Source: Paralithodes platypus
Taxonomy: Eukaryota > Arthropoda > Malacostraca > Decapoda > Lithodidae
Reading direction: 5' to 3'
DNA: 64,000 bases
Assembly (NCBI GenBank): GCA_032716605.1
Contig: CM064501.1
Coordinates: 26,062,631-26,126,630, forward strand
Position 1 is the stretch's first letter, and each line of letters opens with the position of its first letter. The notes beneath the pieces were generated by a model. That model was not told the origin of the DNA and ran no database searches. It saw only the letters and a list, made by a program, of their open reading frames with translations. The position numbers and the translations under genes are program-made. Of the stretch, positions 52,260-64,000 are shown piece after piece.

Positions 52260-55200
52260 CTACCTATGTAGGCCTACCACAACATATTTTCCCCATGACC
52301 CCAGAAATGTTCAGCTATCCCCCCACCAACAAAATTTCCCTTGTGACAGTTTTCCGTCGGTAGCTTGTGACAGTTTTCAGTCAGTAGGCCCCTTCCACCC
52401 CCACACAATTCACACCCCTAGAAAACTTCGAAACCCCACACTTGACTCGCCCTCTCATGTCAAACAAACTCACCAGTCCCAGATAACCTCTAACCAGACC
52501 GAGACTGCCACCAAGAAAATTCCCAAAATTCGTCCTATTAACAACCCCAAATCAATACATCAGTCCTCTACCAATAACCCCAGTTCTACACCTAACTCTT
52601 CCCCCACCAACCCGCCGCAGTCCCCCCAACAAATCCCGTTTCGTAACTCGCTCACCTCTCACCACCCTGACCCTCCCACACGCGCCGTAAACCCTCCCCT
52701 CACGCGTGACGACCTAGGGACCCAACTATGTTCCCCCCCTTCCCCCAGAAATACTCAGCTATTCCCCCACCAACAAAATCTCCCTTGTGACAGTTTTCCG
52801 TCAGTAGCTCCCTTCCACCCCCCCACAATTCACACCCCTAATAAACTTCAAAACCCCACACTTGACTCACCCCCTCATGACAGACAAACCCACCAACCCC
52901 AGATAACCTCTAAGCAAACCGTCACTGCCACCGACACACCCCACCACTCTGATCCTCCCACACGCGCCGTTAATCCCCCCCTCACGCGTGACCCCCACCA
53001 AAGTGATTCCCCCCCCCTCATGCGTACCGAACACCTGCTCACCAGTCGGTCCCCCACCATCATGAGCCCAGCTAAACTATCAACCTCCCCCTCTTCACCG
53101 TTACCCCACCCGCCCCAAATTCCCCCCCCAAAGATCCCGCTCGACGAAATACCACTCCCATCCCAATCCAACCACAACACTTTTTCCACCTTGGCTAAAC
53201 CCCAAAATACTCTCTCTCTCGCCCCAAACAACATAATCAACCTCTCAACTTCAACCACTCCTCGAAATCCCATCCATGTCTCTCCCGGAAATAAAATCAG
53301 TCTAAATTCAACCCCTCTCAAACCACAACCCTGCCTGCCCAGACCCCCACCACCATCTCCCTATCAAATCCCCACACACCAAACCTCCAAACCACCCGAT
53401 CATAGTAAACTCTCAACCTTCAGCCTTACTCACCCTTCCCCAAACCCCACTCACGACCACAACTCTCTACACAATTCAACCCCTCCCCAGCACCAACCTC
53501 TTCCGCAACAACAACCCCGACTCGACCTGCCCGTTTCATCTTTAAAACCCCCCTATCACTACCCCCGACCGAAACCACTTAGACCCCCCCTCCAAAACTG
53601 GCCCCGGGCCAGCTCGCCCCCAGACCCACATTCCTAACGACAAGAACTAACGGTATATCCACCCCGCCCTTCCAAAGTGAAAGTGAACCACCAGACCGTC
53701 ACCCAGACTAACGGCGACCCTAAATACCCCCCCCCCCCCCCCCCCCGATGATGATGAGGATATTATTGTACTAAATTGTTTCGAATGTTTTCAATTCCTA
53801 AGCGATTGGGCATGATTCTATACATTTACATGTTTTCCATATACTGTATATATTATTCTTTTTCCTTAGTCATACTACTTTTCTTGTTACCTACACTGTT
53901 CTGACTATCTTTTAAATTTGTTTTATACATTGTTAAACACTTTACCTCTTCTTAATTTCCTGTGTTCTTAATTAGCTGCCCTTTCTTAAATTTACATGTT
54001 TTCCATATACTGTATATACTATATTTGTTTTTCCTTAGTCATACTACTTTTCTTGTTACCTACACTTTTCTGACTATCTTTTAAATTTACTTTATACATT
54101 GTTAAACACTTTACCTCTTCTTAATTTCCTGTGTTCTTAAGTATCTGTCCTTTCTTAAATTTACATGTTTTCCATATACTGTATATATTATTTTTTTCCC
54201 TTAGTCATACTACTTTTCTTGTTAACCTAAACTTTTCTGACTATACTTCTTTTTACTTCACCCTTGAGGCTCGAGGACGAGCCTATAATGAAGGAGAGGG
54301 AAGTAAAATGCCCCAGAACGAGAAGCCCACCACAGAAGCCATGAACGAACACCACACAGAAACACCAAAGGAAAGGTCCACAGAACGAAAGGACCAACTG
54401 ACCGAGCCAGCCATTTCAGACAGCCCAAGCCCGCAGGGCTAAACAGCTCCAGGACACACCCATTTACCTTTTCTAAAACTGACCATTTTCCACACCTCAC
54501 GTACACTAACCCCCTCGTGTCCTACACTCCTAACTACAAAGATGATGAACAGGAATATACATTAATATTAAAAACACCCATGCCTGTCCCGACGTTGAGC
54601 CAATGCCAACACATCAGACAGCCATAATTATATCTATGTATGTTCTTGCATCCGAGAAGTAGATGTTATATATCTTAGAAGTTAAAACACCCACGCTGTC
54701 CCTAGACCTCGTATATCATTTTCCATGACGAGTATAGATATATGTAACCCGTGCCCAGTCGCCCCTTGCACTGTTCCTCTAGTAACTAAGTATTAATATT
54801 AACATTCCCTAACATCTTGTCTTGCCAGACTAAGCTTCTGAAGACCCATCGCCCCATAAATCTATGTATGCAATCCTTAGGTTAAGTATTTTTATCCGCC
54901 ATTGTGTTCACCTTTTTCCATTTACTTTCCACAATTGTCATACGTCTTCCCCTTGCCTCCTTCGTATCCACAGCCCACACTACGCCAATTTATTTCGTGT
55001 CTTACACCTCTTACCCCAACCAGAGATTGTATAAGATAACCTGGTTACCAGTATCTGTCATAAGTACCCCGAAACAATAACTAAGTACCCCTACGAACTG
55101 CCGCTGTGGGTGGTATTTTATATTTAATAGAAAACGCAGTTCCCAGGGCCAACTAATAGTATCCATAACCCTCTGACTGATCACATAACTCTATCTTTTC

Positions 55201-57342
55201 CAGACTCATATACCACCCCATAGTTGCATTCCCCGGTAGCATTTGGCTAACGTATTCTACTGCCTTTTCAAACTTCCATATCAATTGTAGCCTAATGCCA
55301 CCCCCACGCCCAGGGACCTTAGGGGCAAAATTTCCCTGTAGCCCTTGAACTCCCCCCCCCCCCCTCTCATTAAGACACCCGCGCTTCTCGACTCTTGTCC
55401 GACCTAGCCTCTCTCTCATACCTCTTGAAGATCCTTGAATTGTCCGTTACTAACGCTCTCCAACCTTTTATATATATACTCCTATCCAGCCTACCTTCAC
55501 TTAGTAGGCCAGAACAACATTAGAACTTTACTAGCCCCTTGCATGCCATCTATTCTCTTACAACACATTCACAACCCTGCACCCAATGGTCGTCGGTGCG
55601 AGGCTAGCCGCCCCGCCAGTAACTAACTTCTATTGCCATACTTCCAGATAAATGTGGCAGAGTTAGCAACCCAGTCTCCACCATATCCAGCAAACCCTAC
55701 AATTAACAACCAGCCGAGTAAAACCAGCTAGCTAAGGCACCTTCGGTTTTGGTATTAAAGACACTCACATCTGTCTCATACACAGAGGGTTATTACAAAC
55801 ACTGGTGATATGGCAAGCCCCTAGCCACAGCCGCCGGACAACTATATCAGAGAGAGGGCGCCCAGCTCCCCCTTTTTGCCCACCCGAGGAGGGAAACCCC
55901 CACCCCCGCGGAGGTATACCTGGCCCCTGTTTTGACTTTCGAGTCATTGCCAGGTAGCACAGGAATTCTTCCTATCAATGAACTAACCATGAATGACTAA
56001 CACCTTTACTAACCTCTATTAACTCACAATAAACCATTTACCTTTCTTGCATGCTCTGATCACTAAATTAGCACCTCAGCTATACCATAGAATGAAGATT
56101 GAACAATCTAGAGAGACGCTCCTATCACAGCTGTCCCCATCCTCCTCGCAAAGTAGATCCAGTCTCTCTCCCCTAAATACGTCCAGTATAGCCAAAATAG
56201 TACCTCTTACTAAGGCTCAGTTATATGAAAATATAAAGGCTTCCTATCGCCCTGTGCCACAACAGTAAATACCATCTTACCTAGTCCCCATATCTATTGA
56301 GAGCTCAATTAAGTCCATAAGACTCGAGATCCCTACTGTCTACAGGGTCCAGAACCGAGCCTATAAATCTAACTCCCGCCCCCAGCCAAATCAGTTGAAA
56401 GCTAGACACCAACCAGGGGTCACTACCCTGCAGTTAATTTCTAGCTCTGCCCTTGTGTTGTTCCGGAGTGAGATCCCAGAACCGGCAGACTCCGTGGCAG
56501 ATTTGGATAGAAGGACCTGCCCACGTATTGAAGAACTTCACACATATGGCCCCCCTGGACGGCCGCGGAACCAGTCGTTAGCCCCCAACATCATGGACGC
56601 AAGATAACCAGGACCAGACCCATCAGATACTACCCAAGATTCCCTTTAGCAGTACTACATATTACTGTGCTGTTTTAGATTCACTAATTAATATTTCTAC
56701 GAAGTGGCTAAGACCTTGCCCAGTGTAATTCATACTTAACCATTCCATTTGGGACGTACTAAGCGATCAGTGCTCTTTAATTAACAGGCGACCTTGACTC
56801 TCGTAATTACCTTATTCAGATATTAAAACTCTAGTGATATCTAACGTTCGCCCACTGATTTGCGTTCTATGTATTTCTGAGACAAGGATATAAAACTTAG
56901 ATCAGTACCCCCTGAGGTTACTAGAATTCCCGTGCTCTAAAAATGCGTGTCTAATCTAGTCTGTGAACTACTACTTGTGCACCAGAGCTACCAGTAATAA
57001 ATCTAACAGTGAATATGAATCTATAAGTAACATTGATGGTCTTCGGTATATAAACCTGTGAAATCAAAGCCAGTGATCAGAAGATTAATACCTGAACGTT
57101 GGAAGTGGGAGACTAGGCTCCATCCAGATCCACTTATGCTAGTGTTGTTCAATTCTATTATATTGTCTTACACAAGTATTCTGCAGTGGTATATCAATAA
57201 ACGTGATCATGTAACTTGCTACCATGTGTTTCTTTGTGTTCTCTATTCCTCATATCTTGTATTGTGCATGCAGCCTTATATACCCAGTCAATTTAGAACT
57301 CACATTACCCAAGTTAAACCTGTAGAAAAACAGGGCATAACA
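52260..57342 (+). repeat. 5.08-kb direct repeat, copy 1
   Basis: Within it: a Pro-rich segment with internal near-duplications (TGTGACAGTTTTCCGTC at 52340 and 52784), a Pro-rich ORF at 53020-53637 probably derived from a gag C-terminus, C-runs, three near-repeats of TTTCCATATACTGTATATA (near 53836, 54000 and 54169), the polypurine tract near 54290-54303, and a candidate LTR 54309-57342. Short ORFs in the LTR part show no motifs. Confidence 0.8.
53020..53637 (+). pseudogene. Proline-rich ORF, probable Gag C-terminal remnant (copy 1)
   Basis: The 205-codon frame is dominated by Pro, Ser, Thr and His (LPHPPQIPPPKIPL, PPPPSPYQIP, PQHQPLPQQQPRLDLP). The Gag ORF at 57.4-58.1 kb ends in similar sequence, and the DNA encoding that tail (CCACCAACCCTCCGCAGCCC) recurs in imperfect form near 52608 and 58455. 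This suggests these stretches are dislocated parts of one gag gene. In copy 2 (58871-59490) a C-run change breaks the frame. No enzyme motif; coding status uncertain. Confidence 0.4.
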
Positions 57343-57412
57343 TTGGCGGCAGCGGTGGTTCTTGATTCGGATAAAAGGTTGCATTACACTGCAAGTTTGG
57401 AACAGTAGAAGC

Positions 57413-58105
57413 ATGGCAACATCGCGAAATCTTCAGCCACTCGCACACATTCCCAAGTATGATGTAAACACATATGATATCACCAGTTACTTAGACATAA
57501 TAAAGCCAGTGTACGATGTGGTACTTCATAATGACCGCGAACAAATCGCCATGGCAATTTTGCATATTGTACAGTTGGGAGAAGCCGTTTCCCAACTTGT
57601 TGATAAGCCTACCTTTAAAGAATTTATTCACCAAATGGTGACACAGAATACGCCAGAGAGTACCTGGAACCAGTTTCGATCCTTCGTGATCCGGACTTTA
57701 GATCCACTTTTGGGTTCCGCCGTCGCCCCCAAAATAATAAAAGTCGACGAGATCAAGTATGAAGGGGATATAAATGTGACCCTCATACAACTCTACCGAT
57801 ACGTGAGGACCACGTATAGCTATGAAGATTATGACCAACAAAATGAACTCTTATTCACCGCATTGTTAAACATCCTCCCACCCCACATCACCGCCCATCT
57901 CGACCCGTATGGCTTATTCGAAGAACATATGCTCGCCATCAGAGAAGAATGCCTACGCAGTTCGATGAATCCCCTATCCAACCTTTTAGCCCCTATCCAA
58001 GACTCCGTGCACCCTTCCAAAATGACTTCCGGTGAAAGTCCAACCCCAGTGAACTCGTTCCCCACCAACCCTCCGCAGCCCCCCCCAACAAGCCCCGTAT
58101 TCTAG
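57413..58105 (+). pseudogene. gag: Truncated Gag of the LTR-derived element (230 aa)
   Basis: The ATG at 57413 (MATSRNLQPLAHIPKYDVNT) follows the putative primer-binding site by 70 bp. The protein is largely helical: REQIAMAILHIVQLGEAVSQ, FKEFIHQMVTQNTPESTWNQ, LIQLYRYVRTTYSYEDY and LLFTALLNILPPHITAHLDP, a layout like a retrotransposon capsid (two helical subdomains). It ends in a Pro-rich tail. No zinc knuckle is present, because the second 5.08-kb repeat begins at the stop. Gag forms the particle that packages element RNA; without pol, this copy would depend on a partner. Confidence 0.6.
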
Positions 58106-61100
58106 CTATGCCTACCTATGTAGGCCTACCACAACATATTTTCCCCATGACCCCAGAAATGTTCAGCTATCCCCCACCAACAAAATTTCCCTTGTGACAG
58201 TTTTCCGTCGGTAGCTTGTGACAGTTTTCAGTCAGTAGCCCCCTTCCACCCCCACACAATTCACACCCCTAGAAAACTTCGAAACCCCACACTTGACTCG
58301 CCCTCTCATGTCAAACAAACTCACCAGTCCCAGATAACCTCTAACCAGACCGAGACTGCCACCAAGAAAATTCCCAAAATTCGTCCTATTAACAACCCCA
58401 AATCAATACATCAGTCCTCTACCAATAACCCCTGTTCTACACCTAACTCTTCCCCCACCAACCCGCCGCAGTCCCCCCAACAAATCCCGTTTCGTAACTC
58501 GCTCACCTCTCACCACCCTGACCCTCCCACACGCGCCGTAAACCCTCCCCTCACGCGTGACGACCTAGGGACCCAACTATGTTCCCCCCCTTCCCCCAGA
58601 AATACTCAGCTATTCCCCCACCAACAAAATCTCCCTTGTGACAGTTTTCCGTCAGTAGCTCCCTTCCACCCCCCCACAATTCACACCCCTAATAAACTTC
58701 AAAACCCCACACTTGACTCACCCCCTCATGACAGACAAACCCCCCAACCCCAGATAACCTCTAAGCAAACCGTCACTGCCACCGACGCACCCCACCACTC
58801 TGATCCTCCCACACGCGCCGTTAATCCCCCCCTCACGCGTGACCCCCACCAAAGTGATTCCCCCCCCCTCATGCGTACCGAACACCTGCTCACCAGTCGG
58901 TCCCCCACCATCATGAGCCCAGCTAAACTATCAACCTCCCCCTCTTCACCGTTACCCCACCCGCCCCAAAATCCCCCCCCCCCCAGATCCCGCCCGCCGA
59001 AATACCACTCTCATCCCAATCCAACCACAACACTTTTTCCACCTTGGCTAAACCCCAAAATACTCTCTCTCTCGCCCCAAACAACATAATCAACCTCTCA
59101 ACTTCAACCACTCCTCGAAATCCCATCCATGTCTCTCCCGGAAATAAAATCAGTCTAAATTCAACCCCTCTCAAACGACAACCCTGCCTGCCCAGACCCC
59201 CACCACCATCTCCCTATCAAATCCCCACACACCAAACCTCCAAACCACCCGATCATAGTAAACTCTCAACCTTCAGCCTTACTCACCCTTCCCCAAACCC
59301 CACTCACGACCACAACTCTCTACACAATTCAACCCCTCCCCAGCACCAACCTCTTCCGCAACAACAACCCCGACTCGACCTGCCCGTTTCATCTTTAAAA
59401 CCCCCCTATCACTACCCCAGACCGAAACCACTTAGACCCCCCCTCCAAAACTGGCCCCGGGCCAGCTCGCCCCCAGACCCACATTCCTAACGACAAGAAC
59501 TAACGGTATATCCACCCCGCCCTTCCAAAGTGAAAGTGAACCACCAGACCGTCACCCAGACTAACGGCGACCCTAAATACCCCCCCCCCCTGATGATGAT
59601 GAGGATATTATTGTACTAAATTGTTTCGAATGTTTTCAATTCCTAAGCGATTGGGCATGATTCTATACATTTACATGTTTTCCATATACTGTATATATTA
59701 TTCTTTTTCCTTAGTCATACTACTTTTCTTGTTACCTACACTGTTCTGACTATCTTTTAAATTTGCTTTATACATTGTTAAACACTTTACCTCTTCTTAA
59801 TTTCCTGTGTTCTTAATTAGCTGCCCTTTCTTAAATTTACATGTTTTCCATATACTGTATATACTATATTTGTTTTTCCTTAGTCATACTACTTTTCTTG
59901 TTACCTACACTTTTCTGACTATCTTTTAAATTTACTTTATACATTGTTAAACACTTTACCTCTTCTTAATTTCCTGTGTTCTTAAGTATCTGTCCTTTCT
60001 TAAATTTACATGTTTTCCATATACTGTATATATTATTTTTTTCCCTTAGTCATACTACTTTTCTTGTTAACCTAAACTTTTCTGACTATACTTCTTTTTA
60101 CTTCACCCTTGAGGCTCGAGGACGAGCCTATAATGAAGGAGAGGGAAGTAAAATGCCCCAGAACGAGAAGCCCACCACAGAAGCCATGAACGAACACCAC
60201 ACAGAAACACCAAAGGAAAGGTCCACAGAACGAAAGGACCAGCTGACCGAGCCAGCCATTTCAGACAGCCCAAGCCCGCAGGGCTAAACAGCTCCAAGAC
60301 ACACCCATTTACCTTTTCTAAAACTGACCATTTTCCACACCTCACGTACACTAACCCCCTCGTGTCCTACACTCCTAACTACAAAGATGATGAACAGGAA
60401 TATACATTAATATTAAAAACACCCATGCCTGTCCCGACGTTGAGCCAATGCCAACACATCAGACAGCCATAATTATATCTATGTATGTTCTTGCATCCGA
60501 GAAGTAGATGTTATATATCTTAGAAGTTAAAACACCCACGCTGTCCCTAGACCTCGTATATCATTTTCCATGACGAGTATAGATATATGTAACCCGTGCC
60601 CAGTCGCCCCTTGCACTGTTCCTCTAGTAACTAAGTATTAATATTAACATTCCCTAACATCTTGTCTTGCCAGACTAAGCTTCTGAAGACCCATCGCCCC
60701 ATAAATCTATGTATGCAATCCTTAGGTTAAGTATTTTTATCCGCCATTGTGTTCACCTTTTTCCATTTACTTTCCACAATTGTCATACGTCTTCCCCTTG
60801 CCTCCTTCGTATCCACAGCCCACACTACGCCAATTTATTTCGTGTCTTACACCTCTTACCCCAACCAGAGATTGTATAAGATAACCTGGTTACCAGTATC
60901 TGTCATAAGTACCCCGAAACAATAACTAAGTACCCCTACGAACTGCCGCTGTGGGTGGTATTTTATATTTAATAGAAAACGCAGTTCGAAGGGCCAACTA
61001 ATAGTATCCATAACCCTCTGACTGATCACATAACTCTATCTTTTCCAGACTCATATACCACCCCATAGTTGCATTCCCCGGTAGCATTTGGCTAACGTAT

Positions 61101-63184
61101 TCTACTGCCTTTTCAAACTTCCATATCAATTGTAGCCTAATGCCACCCCCACGCCCAGGGACCTTAGGGGCAAAATTTCCCTGTAGCCCTTGAACTCCCC
61201 CCCCCCCTCTCATTAAGACACCCGCGCTTCTCGACTCTTGTCCGACCTAGCCTCTCTCTCATACCTCTTGAAGATCCTTGAATTGTCCGTTACTAACGCT
61301 CTCCAACCTTTTATATATATACTCCTATCCAGCCTACCTTCACTTAGTAGGCCAGAACAACATTAGAACTTTACTAGCCCCTTGCATGCCATCTATTCTC
61401 TTACAACACATTCACAACCCTGCACCCAATGGTCGTCGGTGCGAGGCTAGCCGCCCCGCCAGTAACTAACTTCTATTGCCATACTTCCAGATAAATGTGG
61501 CAGAGTTAGCAACCCAGTCTCCACCATATCCAGCAAACCCTACAATTAACAACCAGCCGAGTAAAACCAGCTAGCTAAGGCACCTTCGGTTTTGGTATTA
61601 AAGACACTCACATCTGTCTCATACACAGAGGGTTATTACAAACACTGGTGATATGGCAAGCCCCTAGCCACAGCCGCCGGACGACTATATCAGAGAGAGG
61701 GCGCCCAGCTCCCCCTTTTTGCCCACCCGAGGAGGGAGACCCCCACCCCGCGGAGGTATACCTGGCCCCTGTTTTGACTTTCGAGTCATTGCCAGGTAGC
61801 ACAGGAATTCTTCCTATCAATGAACTAACCATGAATGACTAACACCTTTACTAACCTCTATTAACTCACAATAAACCATTTACCTTTCTTGCATGCTCTG
61901 ATCACTAAATTAGCACCTCAGCTATACCATAGAATGAAGATTGAACAATCTAGAGAGACGCTCCTATCACAGCTGTCCCCATCCTCCTCGCAAAGTAGAT
62001 CCAGTCTCTCTCCCCTAAATACGTCCAGTATAGCCAAAATAGTACCTCTTACTAAGGCTCAGTTATATGAAAATATAAAGGCTTCCTATCGCCCTGTGCC
62101 ACAACAGTAAATACCATCTTACCTAGTCCCCATATCTATTGAGAGCTCAATTAAGTCCATAAGACTCGAGATCCCTACTGTCTACAGGGTCCAGAACCGA
62201 GCCTATAAATCTAACTCCCGCCCCCAGCCAAATCAGTTGAAAGCTAGACACCAACCAGGGGTCACTACCCTGCAGTTAATTTCTAGCTCTGCCCTTGTGT
62301 TGTTCCGGAGTGAGATCCCAGAACCGGCAGACTCCGTGGCAGATTTGGATAGAAGGACCTGCCCACGTATTGAAGAACTTCACACATATGGCCCCCCTGG
62401 ACGGCCGCGGAACCAGTCGTTAGCCCCCAACATCATGGACGCAAGATAACCAGGACCAGACCCATCAGATACTACCCAAGATTCCCTTTAGCAGTACTAC
62501 ATATTACTGTGCTGTTTTAGATTCACTAATTAATATTTCTACGAAGTGGCTAAGACCTTGCCCAGTGTAATTCATACTTAACCATTCCATTTGGGACGTA
62601 CTAAGCGATCAGTGCTCTTTAATTAACAGGCGACCTTGACTCTCGTAATTACCTTATTCAGATATTAAAACTCTAGTGATATCTAACGTTCGCCCACTGA
62701 TTTGCGTTCTATGTATTTCTGAGACAAGGATATAAAACTTAGATCAGTACCCCCTGAGGTTACTAGAATTCCCGTGCTCTAAAAATGCGTGTCTAATCTA
62801 GTCTGTGAACTACTACTTGTGCACCAGAGCTACCAGTAATAAATCTAACAGTGAATATGAATCTATAAGTAACATTGATGGTCTTCGGTATATAAACCTG
62901 TGAAATCAAAGCCAGTGATCAGAAGATTAATACCTGAACGTTGGAAGTGGGAGACTAGGCTCCATCCAGATCCACTTATGCTAGTGTTGTTCAATTCTAT
63001 TATATTGTCTTACACAAGTATTCTGCAGTGGTATATCAATAAACGTGATCATGTAACTTGCTACCATGTGTTTCTTTGTGTTCTCTATTCCTCATATCTT
63101 GTATTGTGCATGCAGCCTTATATACCCAGTCAATTTAGAACTCACATTACCCAAGTTAAACCTGTAGAAAAACAGGGCATAACA
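58106..63184 (+). repeat. 5.08-kb direct repeat, copy 2
   Basis: Colinear with 52260-57342 at an offset of 5851 falling to 5842, the drift coming from homopolymer length changes (for example the C-run at 53727-53746 against 59580-59590). Substitutions are rare (TTCCCAGGGCC against TTCGAAGGGCC near 60986). The candidate LTR here is 60154-63184. Confidence 0.85.
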
Positions 63185-63293
63185 GTAATAGTGGTCAATC
63201 ATCTTATATACTAATTTAGCCTACCTTACCAGTACCATATATTGGGTTAGGCTAGGCGGCTAGGCCTAGGCTTAGCCTACAGCCTACAGTAGG

Positions 63294-63296
<3 letters not shown>
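63185..63296. other. Spacer with TAGGCCTA-rich sequence
   Basis: Short segment with several AGGCCTAGG and TAGCCTAC motifs, like the first kilobase of the window; no gene. Confidence 0.4.
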
Positions 63297-63328
<32 letters not shown>

Positions 63329-64000
63329 GACAATGAACGGAGGAAGGAAAAACACAGATAAAACAAAAAGGTCCATGTGCCTAAAGGCATCCTCCATTCA
63401 TAAAATGTTTGTAACAACTGGATTTAAACATTTGTAGATTGTAAGTTTGTGGAAAGCAATTCGAGGGAAGTGAATTCCAAAGAGTAGTAGCTCTGGGGAT
63501 AAATGAATTCTGATAAGCAGAAGTTCTGCATTGTGGAGGAGAAAGTGTAAATTCATGGGCGCTCTCAGCTGCCCTAGTTCTACGGGGAAAGATGTGGAGA
63601 GGCGGCACAATTGAAGCAAGTTCCTCGGAACAATTGCTGTGAAAATATCTGTAGAATAATGCAAGGGATGCAACGTTTCTTCGTATGGCTAATGTAGGAA
63701 GGTCCTGTGTGATTGCAGGGTTATTGATTAATCTAATAGCTTTATTTTGAATTTTGTCCAACTGCCTCAATGCAACCACTCCACTTCCACCCCACAGAGG
63801 TGAACAGTAATCCATCTGAGAGCGCACATGACTTTTATATATTACGGCCAACTGCTCGTCAGTGAAGAATTCTCGAACTCTGTACAGGAGTCCCAGTTTT
63901 TTAGAGGCATTCTTAGCAATGCTTCTAACATAATGTGTCCAGCTCAAGTTAGTAGTTAATGTTACACCGAGAATGTCAATACTAGGGGAAGTGGGAATAT
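63297..64000 (-). mobile_element. LINE D 3' end with poly-A tail, running off the window
   Basis: Poly-T at about 63297-63324 is the minus-strand poly-A tail, preceded by a 3' UTR and then coding sequence up to the window edge. The thumb/C-terminal organisation matches LINE C (jockey/I-like), but the sequences clearly differ, so it is a related family. Confidence 0.85.
63381..63947 (-). pseudogene. LINE D reverse-transcriptase thumb and C-terminus (partial)
   Basis: The open frame reads HYVRSIAKNASKKLGLLYRV, VIYKSHVRSQMDYCSPLWGG, LDKIQNKAIRLINNPAI, RNVASLALFYRYFHSNCSEE and FIPRATTLWNSLPSNCFPQ, then a stop at 63381. These are the post-catalytic thumb and tail motifs of jockey/I-like LINEs. 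The catalytic palm would lie beyond 64000. The frame is open here, but completeness cannot be judged from this window, so coding potential is undecided. Confidence 0.8.

Larger units (their letters stand above)
52260..63184 (+). mobile_element. LTR-retrotransposon derivative: 5.08-kb direct repeats around a truncated gag
   Basis: CTACCTATGTAGGCCTACCA begins both repeats (52260 and about 58106), and both end GGGCATAACA (57342 and 63184). They are almost identical; differences are mainly C-run lengths and isolated substitutions. TTGGCGGCAGCGGTGG follows the first copy, as a primer-binding site would. A Gag ORF fills the 0.76 kb between the repeats, and no protease, reverse transcriptase or integrase is present. 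The true LTR may be only the last 3.03 kb of each repeat (from TGCCCC at 54309 and 60154), preceded by a polypurine GAAGGAGAGGGAAG. No flanking target duplication matches. Confidence 0.75.

Noticed and set aside
53020..53637. Novel host proline-rich protein
   Set aside because: It lies in a duplicated LTR-derived repeat, has no domain, and the second copy is frame-disrupted by a C-run length change.

Overview
The window is repeat-dominated genomic DNA from a eukaryote, most likely an arthropod and plausibly a decapod crustacean. Grounds: (CCTAA/TTAGG)n blocks of the arthropod telomere type, long AT/AG/CT microsatellites, abundant TAGGCCTA octamers, and a dense mix of BEL/Pao, Ty3/gypsy, CR1, RTE, jockey/I-like LINEs, hAT and piggyBac elements. 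The species is inferred, not shown. I see no confirmed host protein-coding gene; the best host candidate is a CpG-rich promoter and non-coding first exon near 6.08-6.37 kb.

Layout. 1-5 kb: gene-poor DNA, then a decayed BEL/Pao pol (about 1.54-5.0 kb). 5-8 kb: a 1-kb foldback element with telomere-type repeats, the promoter-like segment, and a second foldback fragment carrying a 318-bp TTAA-flanked MITE. 8.5-9.6 kb: a 5'-truncated RTE-like LINE with its target-site duplication (TSD). 9.6-14 kb: small repeats and unassigned DNA. 14-17.1 kb: LINE A, inserted in a tRNA-Arg-like repeat and itself interrupted by a hAT-type MITE. 18.2-31.7 kb: a four-level nest. LINE C is interrupted by LINE B, which is interrupted by a gypsy element, whose 5' LTR is interrupted by a 480-bp piggyBac-type MITE. 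The gypsy element has its integrase before its reverse transcriptase (the Gmr1-type order). Most levels show TSDs or the matching empty site.

32.2-51.4 kb: the main discovery candidate, a piggyBac-type transposon about 19.2 kb long. TTAA lies at both ends, its termini match the 480-bp MITE in the gypsy LTR, and its transposase is split into an N-terminal exon (32.4 kb), a catalytic block with the DDD triad (46.1-47.9 kb) and a cysteine-rich C-terminal block (48.45-48.79 kb). The long first intron holds a 147-bp tandem repeat, two CR1 copies in opposite orientation forming an 8.7-kb inverted repeat, and arrays of 126-bp hairpin satellite units that switch strand. Related hairpin satellites fill 45.4-45.9 and 49.2-50.7 kb.

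52.26-63.18 kb: two nearly identical 5.08-kb direct repeats flank a 0.76-kb Gag-coding segment, an LTR-retrotransposon derivative with a truncated gag and no pol. 63.3-64 kb: the 3' end of another polyA-tailed LINE, running off the window.

Most coding segments are pseudogenic. The gypsy pol ORF (943 codons) is fully open with all catalytic residues, the piggyBac triad is intact, and the 5.08-kb repeats are almost identical, so parts of this landscape are recent.
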